A stretch of 10,709 nucleotides of DNA from Beijerinckiaceae bacterium (GCA_947456315.1 CANGRU010000027.1:1-10709), one strand, 5' to 3'; counted from the stretch's first letter, positions 1-7,057 are shown. The notes: a model not told the origin generated them from the letters alone. Numbers and translations: made by a program.

Positions 1-796
1 CGCCAATGCGGGTGAGCAGGTCGCGCATATAAGATGCCGACAGATCATATTTGCGCTCCGCCCAAGCCTCGAATGCGCTGAGTGCCGCCAGATCGGCACG
101 CGCGAAAGAGCCAAGATCACGCTGCAAAATATCAAGCCCGGCACGCTCGGTGCCGGCGCTGACAGCCAGAGGCGTCAGCCATTGTTCGGCAGCGCCCATA
201 TCCATGGGCAGGGATTTTTGTCCGGCACTTGTCAGCTTGCGCGCATGCAAGGACAGGGTCGACAATTGCGCTTCCATATCCACCGGTGTGCCGGCCAGAA
301 CGAGGCGTGCAATTTTTGCGGGCAAGCGTGCGGCCAGCAAAAGCGCAAAGAGGCCACCCACACACAGCCCGACCAGATTGACGCGACCACCCAGATCATC
401 AATCGCGATATTGAGGTCTGAGAGGCATGTGTCGAAAGATTGCTCTGCACTGTCTGGTGTCAGCCGGTTCCATTCAATGGCATGCAAATTCTCGACGCCT
501 GATACGATCAACGTGCTGACGAGCGAATTTCCCGTCATCAAATCGGTAATGCCTGCATCATGCACTGCGAGCGGGGGAATTAGGAGCGTTGGAATGACTT
601 GTGTTTTTTGCAAGCGACCAAAACGACGCAGTCGTAGATTGCTATATGTGCCGATAATTTTATTGCTCGTTTTGAAGCATTCAGCCTGAGCTTGGCTGTT
701 TAATTTGGTTTGAAAATGTGTGAGCCAGTCTTGTGTCGTGTTGTGCAATGAATTGAAAAGATCGCTGTGCCCCAGAGACTTTTTTGAGTCCGACAT
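1..796 (-). CDS. PhaC-like alpha/beta hydrolase, N-terminal part (runs off left edge)
   Basis: The reading frame is open from an ATG at 794-796 to the window edge, giving 265 residues with no stop. An AGGA-type ribosome site lies about 9 bases upstream of the ATG. The segment at residues 69-76 (PTLLIPPL) looks like the first core strand of PHA-synthase-type hydrolases. Residues 139-148 read VNLVGLCVGG, so the nucleophile elbow is G-x-C-x-G-G with Cys145. That box is the hallmark of polyhydroxyalkanoate synthases (PhaC), whereas ordinary lipases carry Ser. The catalytic Asp and His would lie beyond the edge. The N-terminal region before the fold is only about 65 residues, shorter than in class I PhaC, so a class III-like or PhaC-related hydrolase is equally possible. 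PHA synthase activity is an inference. The first 70 codons are visibly more AT-rich than the neighbouring genes. Confidence 0.75.
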   Translation of the reverse strand, partial: MSDSKKSLGHSDLFNSLHNTTQDWLTHFQTKLNSQAQAECFKTSNKIIGTYSNLRLRRFGRLQKTQVIPTLLIPPLAVHDAGITDLMTGNSLVSTLIVSGVENLHAIEWNRLTPDSAEQSFDTCLSDLNIAIDDLGGRVNLVGLCVGGLFALLLAARLPAKIARLVLAGTPVDMEAQLSTLSLHARKLTSAGQKSLPMDMGAAEQWLTPLAVSAGTERAGLDILQRDLGSFARADLAALSAFEAWAERKYDLSASYMRDLLTRIG

Positions 797-820
797 CGTC
801 TGATTTCCTGATGGTAAAAA

Positions 821-864
821 AATAATAAAAAAACCCTCAGCTCCGATAACGAAGCCGAGGGTTT
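821..864 (-). terminator. Rho-independent terminator closing the molybdenum hydroxylase operon
   Basis: Read on the minus strand, AAACCCTC (857-864) pairs with GAGGGTTT (831-838). A 3-bp GC-containing inner extension follows after one mismatch. The stem is followed by a T-rich run (TTTTATTATTTTTTT, about 816-830). This is a classical intrinsic terminator about 60 bp after the stop of the molybdopterin-subunit gene. It ends the upstream unit just before the PhaC-like gene, whose ATG is only about 20-35 bases further on. That gene therefore relies on read-through or on a promoter overlapping the terminator. Confidence 0.85.
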
Positions 865-924
865 GTGGCAATTCAAACTTTTTTATTTTGCGCGGGAACC
901 AAATGCGCTTTTGATTTTGTGCAG

Positions 925-3258
925 TTATTTCTGAGCGCCCAGCTGGGCCTTTGCTGTTTGCATGAGCTTCCAGATACGCATGGGCGTGGCCGGCATCGGC
1001 ACATCGTCAATGCCGTAGATGCTCAACGCATTGGCAAGTGCATTGGCAACAGCAGGCAGAGCGCCCACGCAGCCAGCCTCACCTGCACCCTTGACGCCCA
1101 GCGGATTGCTTTTTGTCGGTACCGGATTGCTGACGACCTCGATGGGGCAGAAATGATCGGCCTTCGGCATGGCGTAATCCATGAAAGAGCCTGCCAGCAA
1201 TTCACCGCTTTCAGGATCATAGGTCAGATCTTCCATCAACATCTGCCCGACACCTTGTGAAATGCCGCCATGAATCTGGCCTTTCAGCAACATCGGGTTC
1301 AGCACCGTGCCGACATCGTCGACAACATTGTAGTGCAGGATTTCAACCGTGCCGGTCTCTTCATCAATTTCCAATTCGCAGACATGGCTGCCGTTGGGGT
1401 AATTCATGAGATCATTGGCATAGACAGCGCTGGCGATGAGGCCGACTTCCATATCATCGGGCAGATTTTTGGGATTGGTCGAGCCGCGCGCGACTTCGCT
1501 GATGGTCAGACTTTGATTGGTCTTGCGGCCGGTGAAAATGCCGTCTTTGAAATCGACATCTTCATCGCCCAGCATTTTCTTGGCGATCTTGGTTGCCTTG
1601 TCGACGATCTTTTCAGCGGCCAGATGCAGGGCCGAGCCGCCCACGGTAGCCGTGCGCGAACCGCCTGTGCCTTCACCGAAGAAGACGGCATCCGTGTCGC
1701 CTTGGACATAATGCACATCATCAGGCTTCACGCCGAGGCGGTCGCAGACGAGCTGTTTGAAAATCGTCTCGTGGCCCTGACCTTGTGTCACAGCACCAGA
1801 GAGAATGGTCACTGTGCCGGAGCGATCGAAGCGGATTTCCGCACCTTCAAAACCAGGTGCCGCGGCCTTTTCGATCGAATTGGACAGGCCGATGCCGCGC
1901 AGCTTGCCGCGTGTCTTGGATTCCTGACGGCGGGCTTCGAAGCCTTTCCAGTCGGCCATTTCGAGCACCATATCCATGCCCTTTTCAAACTCGCCTGAAT
2001 CATAGGTGAATTTGAGCGGCGTCTTATAGGGCATGGCCTCTGGCGGAATGATGTTCTTGCGGCGGATCTCGGCCGGATCCATCTTCAATTCGCGCGCCGC
2101 CAGATCGATGATGCGCTCGATCACATAGGCCGCCTCTGGGCGACCATTGCCGCGATAGGGGCGCATCGGATTGGTGTTGGTGAAAACGGCTGTCACATCG
2201 ACATGAATGGCGGGCGTTGTGTAGACGCCAGCCAATGTGCCGAGGTTGGATGTCGCGCCACCATCACCACCCGGCTGCAGATAGGCGCCGACATTGGCGA
2301 TGGTCTTCACATGCAGGCCGAGAAACTTTCCGTCCTTGGTCAGGGCGAGGGCTGCTTCCGTCACATTGTCACGCGCTTGCGCGTCCGACAAGAAACCTTC
2401 CGAGCGTGTGGAGGTCCATTTGACCGGACGGCCTGTGACTTTGGAGGCAAACAAAGTGAGCGCGACTTCGTTATAGACGCCCGACTTCATGCCGAATGAA
2501 CCGCCGATGTCGCCGGCAATCACATGCACTTTGCTTTCGGGCACGCGCAATGTGCGCGCGAGCTGGCCGCGGTAATGAATGGCGCGTTGAAGCGTGGTGT
2601 AAATCGTGTAGCGATCGGCGGCAGGGTCGTAATAGCCCACGCAGGCGCGTGGCTCCATGGTCGCCGCTGTCACGCGGTTGATGACAAATTTGCGGCGCAC
2701 GATCACGTCAGCTTTTTTGAAAGCTTCTTCGGTGGCTTCTTTATTGCCTTCGAGATGCACGAAAGAAATATTGTTCGGGCAATCGTCCCAGACGAGCGGT
2801 GTGCCCTCGTTGGGCGCATCTCCGGTGACGATATTGGCAGGCAGCGGCTCGTAGTCGACCACCACAGCCTCGGCAGCATCCAGCGCTTGCAGGCGTGTTT
2901 CAGCGACCACGAAGGCCACATAGTCACCCACCCAGCGCACTTTGTCTGAAGTCAGCGCCGGAAACTTGCCGGTGTGCATGGGGGCACCATCACGGCGCTT
3001 GCGACCCTTGGGCATCGGCAGATCGGCATAGCCGGATGTCTTCCAGTCCTCGCCCGTCAGCACGCAGAGCACGCCGGGCATGGCTTGCGCGGCAGTGGTG
3101 TCGATCTTTTTGATACGTGCATGGGCATATTGCGAGCGCACGACAACACCGAAGGTCTGGCCCGGCATGCTGACGTCATCGGCATAACGACCACCGCCGC
3201 GGATGAGACGCGGATCCTCAAAGCGCGGAACCGGCTGGCCGAGAGCAAATTCACCCAT
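925..3258 (-). CDS. Molybdopterin-binding large subunit of a xanthine dehydrogenase/CO dehydrogenase (CoxL)-family hydroxylase
   Basis: This is a 777-residue protein, full length for the family. It starts MGEFALGQPVPRFEDPRL, the usual CoxL-like opening. I chose the ATG at 3256-3258 because AGGG-ATGGA lies 5-10 bases upstream. The in-frame ATG at 3265-3267 has almost no spacing to that site, and the longer form from 3339 adds an atypical N-terminus. Visible motifs are the Ald_Xan_dh_C domain at the N-terminus, GDIGGSFGMK (249-258) of the molybdopterin-binding loop, PYRGNGR (367-373), and KGAGEAG near the C-terminus with the expected catalytic Glu at residue 727. The PYRGNGR loop lacks the AYXCSFR signature of true (form I) CO dehydrogenase, so this is a form II-like aldehyde/heterocycle hydroxylase of unknown substrate. 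It would hydroxylate using water, passing electrons through 2Fe-2S and FAD partner proteins. No such partners are encoded nearby. It is the last gene of the acyl-CoA dehydrogenase/RidA operon and is followed by a terminator. Confidence 0.9.
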   Translation of the reverse strand: MGEFALGQPVPRFEDPRLIRGGGRYADDVSMPGQTFGVVVRSQYAHARIKKIDTTAAQAMPGVLCVLTGEDWKTSGYADLPMPKGRKRRDGAPMHTGKFPALTSDKVRWVGDYVAFVVAETRLQALDAAEAVVVDYEPLPANIVTGDAPNEGTPLVWDDCPNNISFVHLEGNKEATEEAFKKADVIVRRKFVINRVTAATMEPRACVGYYDPAADRYTIYTTLQRAIHYRGQLARTLRVPESKVHVIAGDIGGSFGMKSGVYNEVALTLFASKVTGRPVKWTSTRSEGFLSDAQARDNVTEAALALTKDGKFLGLHVKTIANVGAYLQPGGDGGATSNLGTLAGVYTTPAIHVDVTAVFTNTNPMRPYRGNGRPEAAYVIERIIDLAARELKMDPAEIRRKNIIPPEAMPYKTPLKFTYDSGEFEKGMDMVLEMADWKGFEARRQESKTRGKLRGIGLSNSIEKAAAPGFEGAEIRFDRSGTVTILSGAVTQGQGHETIFKQLVCDRLGVKPDDVHYVQGDTDAVFFGEGTGGSRTATVGGSALHLAAEKIVDKATKIAKKMLGDEDVDFKDGIFTGRKTNQSLTISEVARGSTNPKNLPDDMEVGLIASAVYANDLMNYPNGSHVCELEIDEETGTVEILHYNVVDDVGTVLNPMLLKGQIHGGISQGVGQMLMEDLTYDPESGELLAGSFMDYAMPKADHFCPIEVVSNPVPTKSNPLGVKGAGEAGCVGALPAVANALANALSIYGIDDVPMPATPMRIWKLMQTAKAQLGAQK

Positions 3259-3315
3259 AGTTTCCATCCCTGATGTCGTGTGACGTGAGCCGCTTGGGCT
3301 GCTTGGCGCCTTTAT

Positions 3316-3329
3316 CCCGCGCTGGCGGG
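3316..3329 (-). other. Small intercistronic hairpin between the Rid-like gene and the molybdopterin-subunit gene
   Basis: CCCGC and GCGGG flank a 4-base loop in the 89-bp gap between the two genes, about 18 bases after the upstream stop. No T-run follows, so it is not a convincing terminator. It could be an mRNA-stability or partial-attenuation element, or chance in GC-rich DNA. Confidence 0.25.
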
Positions 3330-3347
3330 CAAAGCTCAAGCGTCTGG

Positions 3348-4034
3348 TCAGGCCAGAGCGGCTGTGATTTCGATTTCGATGCGCTTTTCGGGTGCCGAAT
3401 AGCCACCCACCTGCGTCAACACGGGCGTGAGAGGGCAGGTGCTGAAGGTCTGGCTGAGCAAGTCCAGCGCCTCGCGCGGGTCTTCCTCGCGCGCCAGAAA
3501 AACCGAGAAGGCCAGCGCGCGCTCAAGCCTTGTGCCTGCAAGGCTGAGGGATGCATCAATGCCGGTGCGGATCGCCTGAATTTGCGCAGCCAGCCCCGGC
3601 GTCGTGCTGGTGATGCCCGACAGGAAGACAAGGCCATCGAGGCTCACATAGCGGGGCGGGGCAATGGCCGGCTCATATTCAACAATCACTTTTGTCGCGC
3701 GTGGCTCTTTGGGCACGAGCACAGCGAGATCGAGTTGCACACGCCCATCTTCGGGCAGGCGCCTTGCATCGAAAAAGCTGGAGCTGGCACCCCGCAGCGG
3801 GCCGACAAGGGTGGCGCGGCGCACATCGCTCGCCAATTGCCGGTTTTCGCGACTGTCGGTGAACAGCCGTGAGCGGATGATGTGGCGCTTGTCGAGACCT
3901 TCCTCGCGGATGATCTCGAGCGCTTCATCAATAACGCGCGCCGTTTCTTCTTCGACGCTGTCTTCAGCGCGCCCGACGAGGGAAAGCGAATAGAGCAAAC
4001 GCCCGTCGAGGCGCGACCAATGCGCGGCCAGCAT
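3348..4034 (-). CDS. Tandem RidA (YjgF/YER057c/UK114)-fold protein
   Basis: This 228-residue protein is about twice the length of a single Rid domain. The C-terminal half (about 118-228) shows the family pattern: DGLVFLSGITS, then AAQIQAIRTGIDASLSLAGTRLERALAFSVFL, ending in EKRIEIEITAAL, the usual VEIE strand. The N-terminal half (about 6-115) is a more divergent copy, with SLVGRAEDSVEEET and a LPEDGRVQLDLAVLV end. Canonical RidA deaminates reactive enamines and imines using an Arg in a P-x-R segment about 15 residues before the final VEIE strand. Here the matching stretch reads TPVLTQVGGYS, with no Arg, so imine deaminase activity is doubtful. Its ATG shares one base with the TGA of the upstream acyl-CoA dehydrogenase gene (TGATG), indicating translational coupling. 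A role as a substrate-binding or assembly partner in the pathway is possible but unproven. Confidence 0.8.
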   Translation of the reverse strand: MLAAHWSRLDGRLLYSLSLVGRAEDSVEEETARVIDEALEIIREEGLDKRHIIRSRLFTDSRENRQLASDVRRATLVGPLRGASSSFFDARRLPEDGRVQLDLAVLVPKEPRATKVIVEYEPAIAPPRYVSLDGLVFLSGITSTTPGLAAQIQAIRTGIDASLSLAGTRLERALAFSVFLAREEDPREALDLLSQTFSTCPLTPVLTQVGGYSAPEKRIEIEITAALA

Positions 4035-5185
4035 CAGGATTTCTTGAACAGATGGCGCGCGATGACCATTTTCATCACTTCCGTTGCGCCCTCGGTGATG
4101 CGGAAAGAGCGTTGCTGGCGCCAGAATTTTTCAATCGGCAGATCGGTCGTCAGACCCATGCCGCCAAACACCTGCATGCACCGATCGACCACACGGAAAG
4201 CCATTTCATCGGCATTGGATTTGCAGATGTAAGCATCGACGCGCGTGTCTTCGCCGGCGTCCATTTTGCAGGCGGCTTCATAAACCAAGAGCCGGGCCTG
4301 TTTCAGCTCGACATAGGAATCAACCAGCATGAACTGGATGGCCTGGCGTTCAGACAAAGGCTTGCCAAAGGTGACGCGCTGCTTGGCATAATCAATCGCC
4401 AGATCAAGGCAGCGCTCTGCGACACCCAAGGCGCGAGCGCCATGTTTGATGCGGCCCACGCCCAGCCATTTCTGGCCGAATTTAAAGCCTTCGCCTTCTT
4501 CACCCACGCGATTTTTGGCGGGCACGCGGACATTGTCGAAGACGATTTCGCACGGCGCGTCGCCCATCATGGTTTGATATTTGGTGGTGATGCGCACACC
4601 GGGCAGATTCATATCAACGAGAAAACAGGAAATGCCGCCACGCGAGCCTTTGGCGCGATCGGTCGCCGCCATGACTTGCGCAAAGTCGGCCTTGTCAGCA
4701 TGGCTGATGTAGCGCTTCACGCCGTTGATGACATATTCATCGCCATCGCGCACAGCGGTGGTGCGCATCGAGCCGGGGTCAGAGCCGGCATCGGGTTCGG
4801 TCTGAGCAAAGCAGGCGCGCTTTTCGCCGCGCAGCACGGGCATCAGATATTTTTCGCGAAGCTCTCCTTCGAGCGCGAAGAGAATGGCGCGCACAGACGG
4901 GCCCATCATGCTTTCGCCACGTGTGGGCAGCGCGATGGTGCGCGCCAGCTCTTCCCAGACGACCACGCGCGGCAAAATGCCAAGGCCCGGGCCACCAAAT
5001 TCTTCCGGCACTTCCATCATCCAGATGCCGAGGTCTTTTGAGGCCTTCTGGAATTTTTCACGCCATTCCGGTTTCAGCTCTTCGCCATCCAGAGTTTCGC
5101 GCTCAAAGGGGATCATTTCCTTGTCGACATAGCGGCGCAGATTGTCCTTGAGCATCCGCAGTTCTTCGGGCAGCGCGAAATCCAT
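4034..5185 (-). CDS. Acyl-CoA dehydrogenase family flavoprotein
   Basis: This is a 383-residue protein, typical length for the family. I chose the ATG at 5183-5185 (MDFALPEELRMLKDNL) because GGGAGG lies 5 bases upstream. An adjacent ATG at 5186-5188 is possible. A longer reading from 5263 adds 26 non-family residues. The order of domains is an alpha-helical N-terminus, then the middle beta domain with FAQTEPDAGSDPGSMRT contacting FAD and substrate, then the C-terminal helical domain with QVFGGMGLTTDLPIEKFWRQ. The sequence ITEGATEV places a Glu at residue 365, the position of the catalytic base in medium-chain type enzymes. It should introduce a 2,3-double bond into an acyl-CoA, passing electrons to electron-transfer flavoprotein in the cytosol. 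Substrate specificity cannot be told. It is the first gene of the three-gene operon, divergent from the ModE-type regulator. Confidence 0.92.
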   Translation of the reverse strand: MDFALPEELRMLKDNLRRYVDKEMIPFERETLDGEELKPEWREKFQKASKDLGIWMMEVPEEFGGPGLGILPRVVVWEELARTIALPTRGESMMGPSVRAILFALEGELREKYLMPVLRGEKRACFAQTEPDAGSDPGSMRTTAVRDGDEYVINGVKRYISHADKADFAQVMAATDRAKGSRGGISCFLVDMNLPGVRITTKYQTMMGDAPCEIVFDNVRVPAKNRVGEEGEGFKFGQKWLGVGRIKHGARALGVAERCLDLAIDYAKQRVTFGKPLSERQAIQFMLVDSYVELKQARLLVYEAACKMDAGEDTRVDAYICKSNADEMAFRVVDRCMQVFGGMGLTTDLPIEKFWRQQRSFRITEGATEVMKMVIARHLFKKS

Positions 5186-5283
5186 CATATCCTCCCAGGC
5201 GGGCCTCTTTGGGGCACCTGCCGCTTCTTGTTGCTTGAGGTCCAGCATCACGGATGAGGGCACTCAAATCAAGCCCGAAACAT

Positions 5284-5311
5284 TCGACAAAAAGCTTGGT
5301 CCGGCTAAGAT
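5284..5311 (+). promoter_or_regulatory. Candidate sigma-70-like promoter for the ModE-type gene
   Basis: TCGACA (5284-5289) and TAAGAT (5306-5311) are separated by 16 bases, a reasonable match to -35 and -10 elements. Transcription would begin near 5318 and give a leader of about 45 bases. The -10 element lies inside the left arm of the palindrome at 5300-5350. Prediction by eye only. Confidence 0.35.
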
Positions 5312-5350
5312 CGGGTCCGGGCACATGAACGGGCCCGATCTTGTGCCGGA
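5300..5350. promoter_or_regulatory. Long imperfect palindrome between operon and regulator (operator or leader hairpin)
   Basis: The left arm (5300-5318) begins TCCGGC and ends AAGATCGGGTCC. The reverse complement of the right arm (5331-5350) reads TCCGGC, AC, then AAGATCGGGCCC. The arms thus match over about 18 bases with one substitution and one small indel, around a 12-base spacer. The element covers the candidate -10 box of the plus-strand regulator gene. Its right arm ends in the Shine-Dalgarno GGAGG (5348-5352). It does not resemble the Mo-box consensus. It could be an autoregulatory operator, or an mRNA hairpin masking the ribosome site if transcription starts upstream of 5300. No T-run follows, so it is not a terminator. 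Confidence 0.6.
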
Positions 5351-5361
5351 GGCAGGGCAGC

Positions 5362-5712
5362 GTGACACGCGTCACCATTCGCATTGATTTTGATGACGGG
5401 CGCCATCTGGGCCATGGCAAGGTGCGTCTCTTGGAGATGATCGAGGCTCACGGCTCCATTTCCTCGGCTGCACGCGCCATGGATATGTCCTATCGCCGCG
5501 CCTGGCTGTTGGTGGATGAGGTCAATCGCATGTTCACAACGCCTGTGCTGGAGACCCAATTGGGCGGCAAGGGCGGCGGGCGCGCCAAACTGACCGATTT
5601 CGGCCGCGAGCTGATCGCCCATTACCGCGCTATTGAGCATGAATCGCGTGCCGCTTTTGCACACCGCATCGATGCACTTGAAGCAAAATTGTCGGACGTG
5701 CCTCAGGCTTGA
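5362..5712 (+). CDS. ModE-type winged helix-turn-helix regulator, DNA-binding domain only
   Basis: This is a 116-residue protein. I chose the GTG at 5362-5364 because GGAGG (5348-5352) lies 9 bases upstream. A TTG at 5341 in the same frame lies upstream of that site. Residues 19-52 contain the helix-turn-helix: LLEMIEAHGSISSAARAMDMSYRRAWLLVDE, followed by the wing with GGKGGGRAKLTDFGRELI. This is the characteristic N-terminal domain of ModE, the molybdate-responsive regulator. Full ModE is about 260 residues and carries two C-terminal Mop (TOBE) domains that bind molybdate. These are absent here, as in many short ModE-like proteins. The gene converges on modC, overlapping its 3' end by 10 bp, and diverges from the acyl-CoA dehydrogenase operon. 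Likely targets are the Mo-box upstream of modA and perhaps the divergent operon. How it senses molybdenum is unclear. Confidence 0.85.
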   Translation: MTRVTIRIDFDDGRHLGHGKVRLLEMIEAHGSISSAARAMDMSYRRAWLLVDEVNRMFTTPVLETQLGGKGGGRAKLTDFGRELIAHYRAIEHESRAAFAHRIDALEAKLSDVPQA

Positions 5713-6368
5713 TGTTCGTTTGCCCGCTGGCTTGTGACGCGACCCTCTTCCAGCGTGATGATGTCATCGGCGAGGCGGCGCACTTCCGGCATGGAATGGC
5801 TGACATAGATGGTGGGCAGAGCAAAGGCCGCGCGCAGATTTTCCAGGTAAGGCATGATCTCCTCGCGCCGTGCGACATCAAGAGCTGCGAGCGGCTCATC
5901 CATCAGCAAAAGGCGCGGGCGCGCCAAGAGCGCACGGCCGATCGCCACGCGCTGCTGTTCGCCGCCCGACAGATTGCGCGGATGGCGTTGTAAAAGAGCG
6001 CTCAGGCCGAGCAGATCCACCACATCATCAAAAGAGGCGTGAGCTGGCCGATTTTTGGAGAGATTGGCACCATAGGTGAGATTGTGGCGCACGTTGAGGT
6101 GCGGAAACAGGCGCCCTTCCTGAAACACATAACCAATGGCGCGCGCATGGGCTGGTACGAAAATATGTTTGTCCGTGTCCAACCAAGTCTCACCTTGAAA
6201 GGAAACTTGTCCCGATTGCGGACGGATCAGGCCCGCCAGAATATTCAGCACGCTGGTTTTGCCTGCGCCTGAAGGGCCGAACAGTGCTGTCACCGGTCCT
6301 GTGCAGGACACAGCAAGATCGAGTGTGAAGCGCCCCGCGCTGTGCTGGATTTTGAGAGACAGGCTCAC
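5703..6368 (-). CDS. modC: Molybdate ABC transporter ATP-binding protein ModC (short form)
   Basis: This 221-residue ATPase energises molybdate import at the inner membrane face. Visible are Walker A GPSGAGKT (31-38), the Q-loop in YVFQEGRLFPHLNVR (a stretch typical of ModC), the signature LSGGEQQR, Walker B LLLMDEPLAALD and the switch His in YVSHSMPE. It starts with GTG at 6366-6368, overlapping the modB stop as GTGA. ModC proteins are commonly about 350 residues with a C-terminal TOBE/Mop domain. This one ends shortly after the ATPase core (VTSQRANEHQA) and lacks it. The stop is genuine in this sequence and lies within the overlap with the convergent regulator gene. Assignment to molybdate rests on the sequence and on modA and modB beside it. 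Confidence 0.92.
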   Translation of the reverse strand: MSLSLKIQHSAGRFTLDLAVSCTGPVTALFGPSGAGKTSVLNILAGLIRPQSGQVSFQGETWLDTDKHIFVPAHARAIGYVFQEGRLFPHLNVRHNLTYGANLSKNRPAHASFDDVVDLLGLSALLQRHPRNLSGGEQQRVAIGRALLARPRLLLMDEPLAALDVARREEIMPYLENLRAAFALPTIYVSHSMPEVRRLADDIITLEEGRVTSQRANEHQA

Positions 6369-7057
6369 AGGTCAGCCGCCTTTCGTGACACACGCCGCGC
6401 CAGCATTTCGGATGCCATCAAGGCGATCATGGCAATGGCCACAGAGATGATCGTCAATTGCAGGGCAGGCGCATCGCCGCCGGGTGATTGTGTATGTCCA
6501 TAGATGGCAGTGGCGATGGTTTGTGTCTCGCCCGGGATGTTGGAGACGAAGGTGATGGTGGCGCCAAACTCGCCCAAAGCCTTGGCAAAGCCCAGAACAG
6601 CGCCCGCCAGAATACCAGGAAAGGCCAGAGGCACAGTAATGGTTGCAAACACATGCCACGGCGTGGCGCCCAATGTGCTGGCGGCGGCCTCCAATTTTGT
6701 ATCGACTGATTCAAGCGCCAGACGAATGGCGCGCACGCTCAATGGAAAGGCCATAATGGCGCAGGCCAATGCTGCGCCTGTCCAGCGGAACGACATGACA
6801 ATCCCGCAACACGCCTCCAGCATTTCCCCGAACGGGCCTTTTTTGCCGAAACTGATCAAGAGCAAATAGCCCGTCACGACAGGTGGCAAGACGAGTGGCA
6901 AATGCACGAGGCCGTTGATGAGAGACTTGCCGAAAAACTCACGCCGCGCCAGCAACCACGCCACAGCGATGGCGAAGGGCAGACTGACCAATGTCGCCAC
7001 AGAGGCAATCTTGAGGCTCAGCCAGATGGCTGTGATGTCGGCGGGGGAGAGCGTCAT
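6365..7057 (-). CDS. modB: Molybdate ABC transporter permease ModB
   Basis: This 230-residue inner-membrane protein is the usual ModB length, with about five hydrophobic segments. It begins with SPADITAIWLSLKIASVATLVSLPFAIAVAWLLARREF. The cytoplasmic coupling loop is visible as LEAAASTLGATPWHVFATITVPLAFPGILAG, the EAA-type motif that docks on the ATPase. GEFGATITFVSNIPGETQTIATAIY is a stretch characteristic of molybdate permeases. Its ATG overlaps the modA stop as ATGA, and its stop overlaps the modC GTG, so all three genes are translationally coupled. Confidence 0.94.
   Translation of the reverse strand: MTLSPADITAIWLSLKIASVATLVSLPFAIAVAWLLARREFFGKSLINGLVHLPLVLPPVVTGYLLLISFGKKGPFGEMLEACCGIVMSFRWTGAALACAIMAFPLSVRAIRLALESVDTKLEAAASTLGATPWHVFATITVPLAFPGILAGAVLGFAKALGEFGATITFVSNIPGETQTIATAIYGHTQSPGGDAPALQLTIISVAIAMIALMASEMLARRVSRKAADL

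Noticed and set aside
865..1998. Long plus-strand open frames at 865-1260 and 1270-1998
   Set aside because: They are antisense to the molybdopterin-subunit gene, have no recognisable domain, and arise from the codon bias of the real gene.
925..3258. Carbon monoxide dehydrogenase (form I CoxL)
   Set aside because: The active-site loop reads PYRGNGR, not the AYXCSFR signature required for form I CO dehydrogenase, and no coxM/coxS genes are adjacent.
3259..3339. Longer N-terminus for the molybdopterin-subunit protein starting at 3339
   Set aside because: The extra 27 residues do not look like the family, and a good ribosome site fits the ATG at 3258, where the usual family start MGEFALGQPVPR begins.
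4052..5041. 329-codon plus-strand open frame antisense to the acyl-CoA dehydrogenase gene
   Set aside because: The translation is rich in His, Ala and Phe with no family resemblance. The opposite strand has a complete acyl-CoA dehydrogenase with all motifs.
5186..5263. Longer N-terminus for the acyl-CoA dehydrogenase starting at 5263
   Set aside because: The GGGAGG site lies directly before the ATGs at 5183-5188, and the family normally begins with MDFALPEE-like sequence.
5186..5361. Mo-box or molybdenum-cofactor riboswitch upstream of the acyl-CoA dehydrogenase operon
   Set aside because: No TATAT-type half-sites are present, and the only strong structure is the GC-rich palindrome, which does not match either element by eye.
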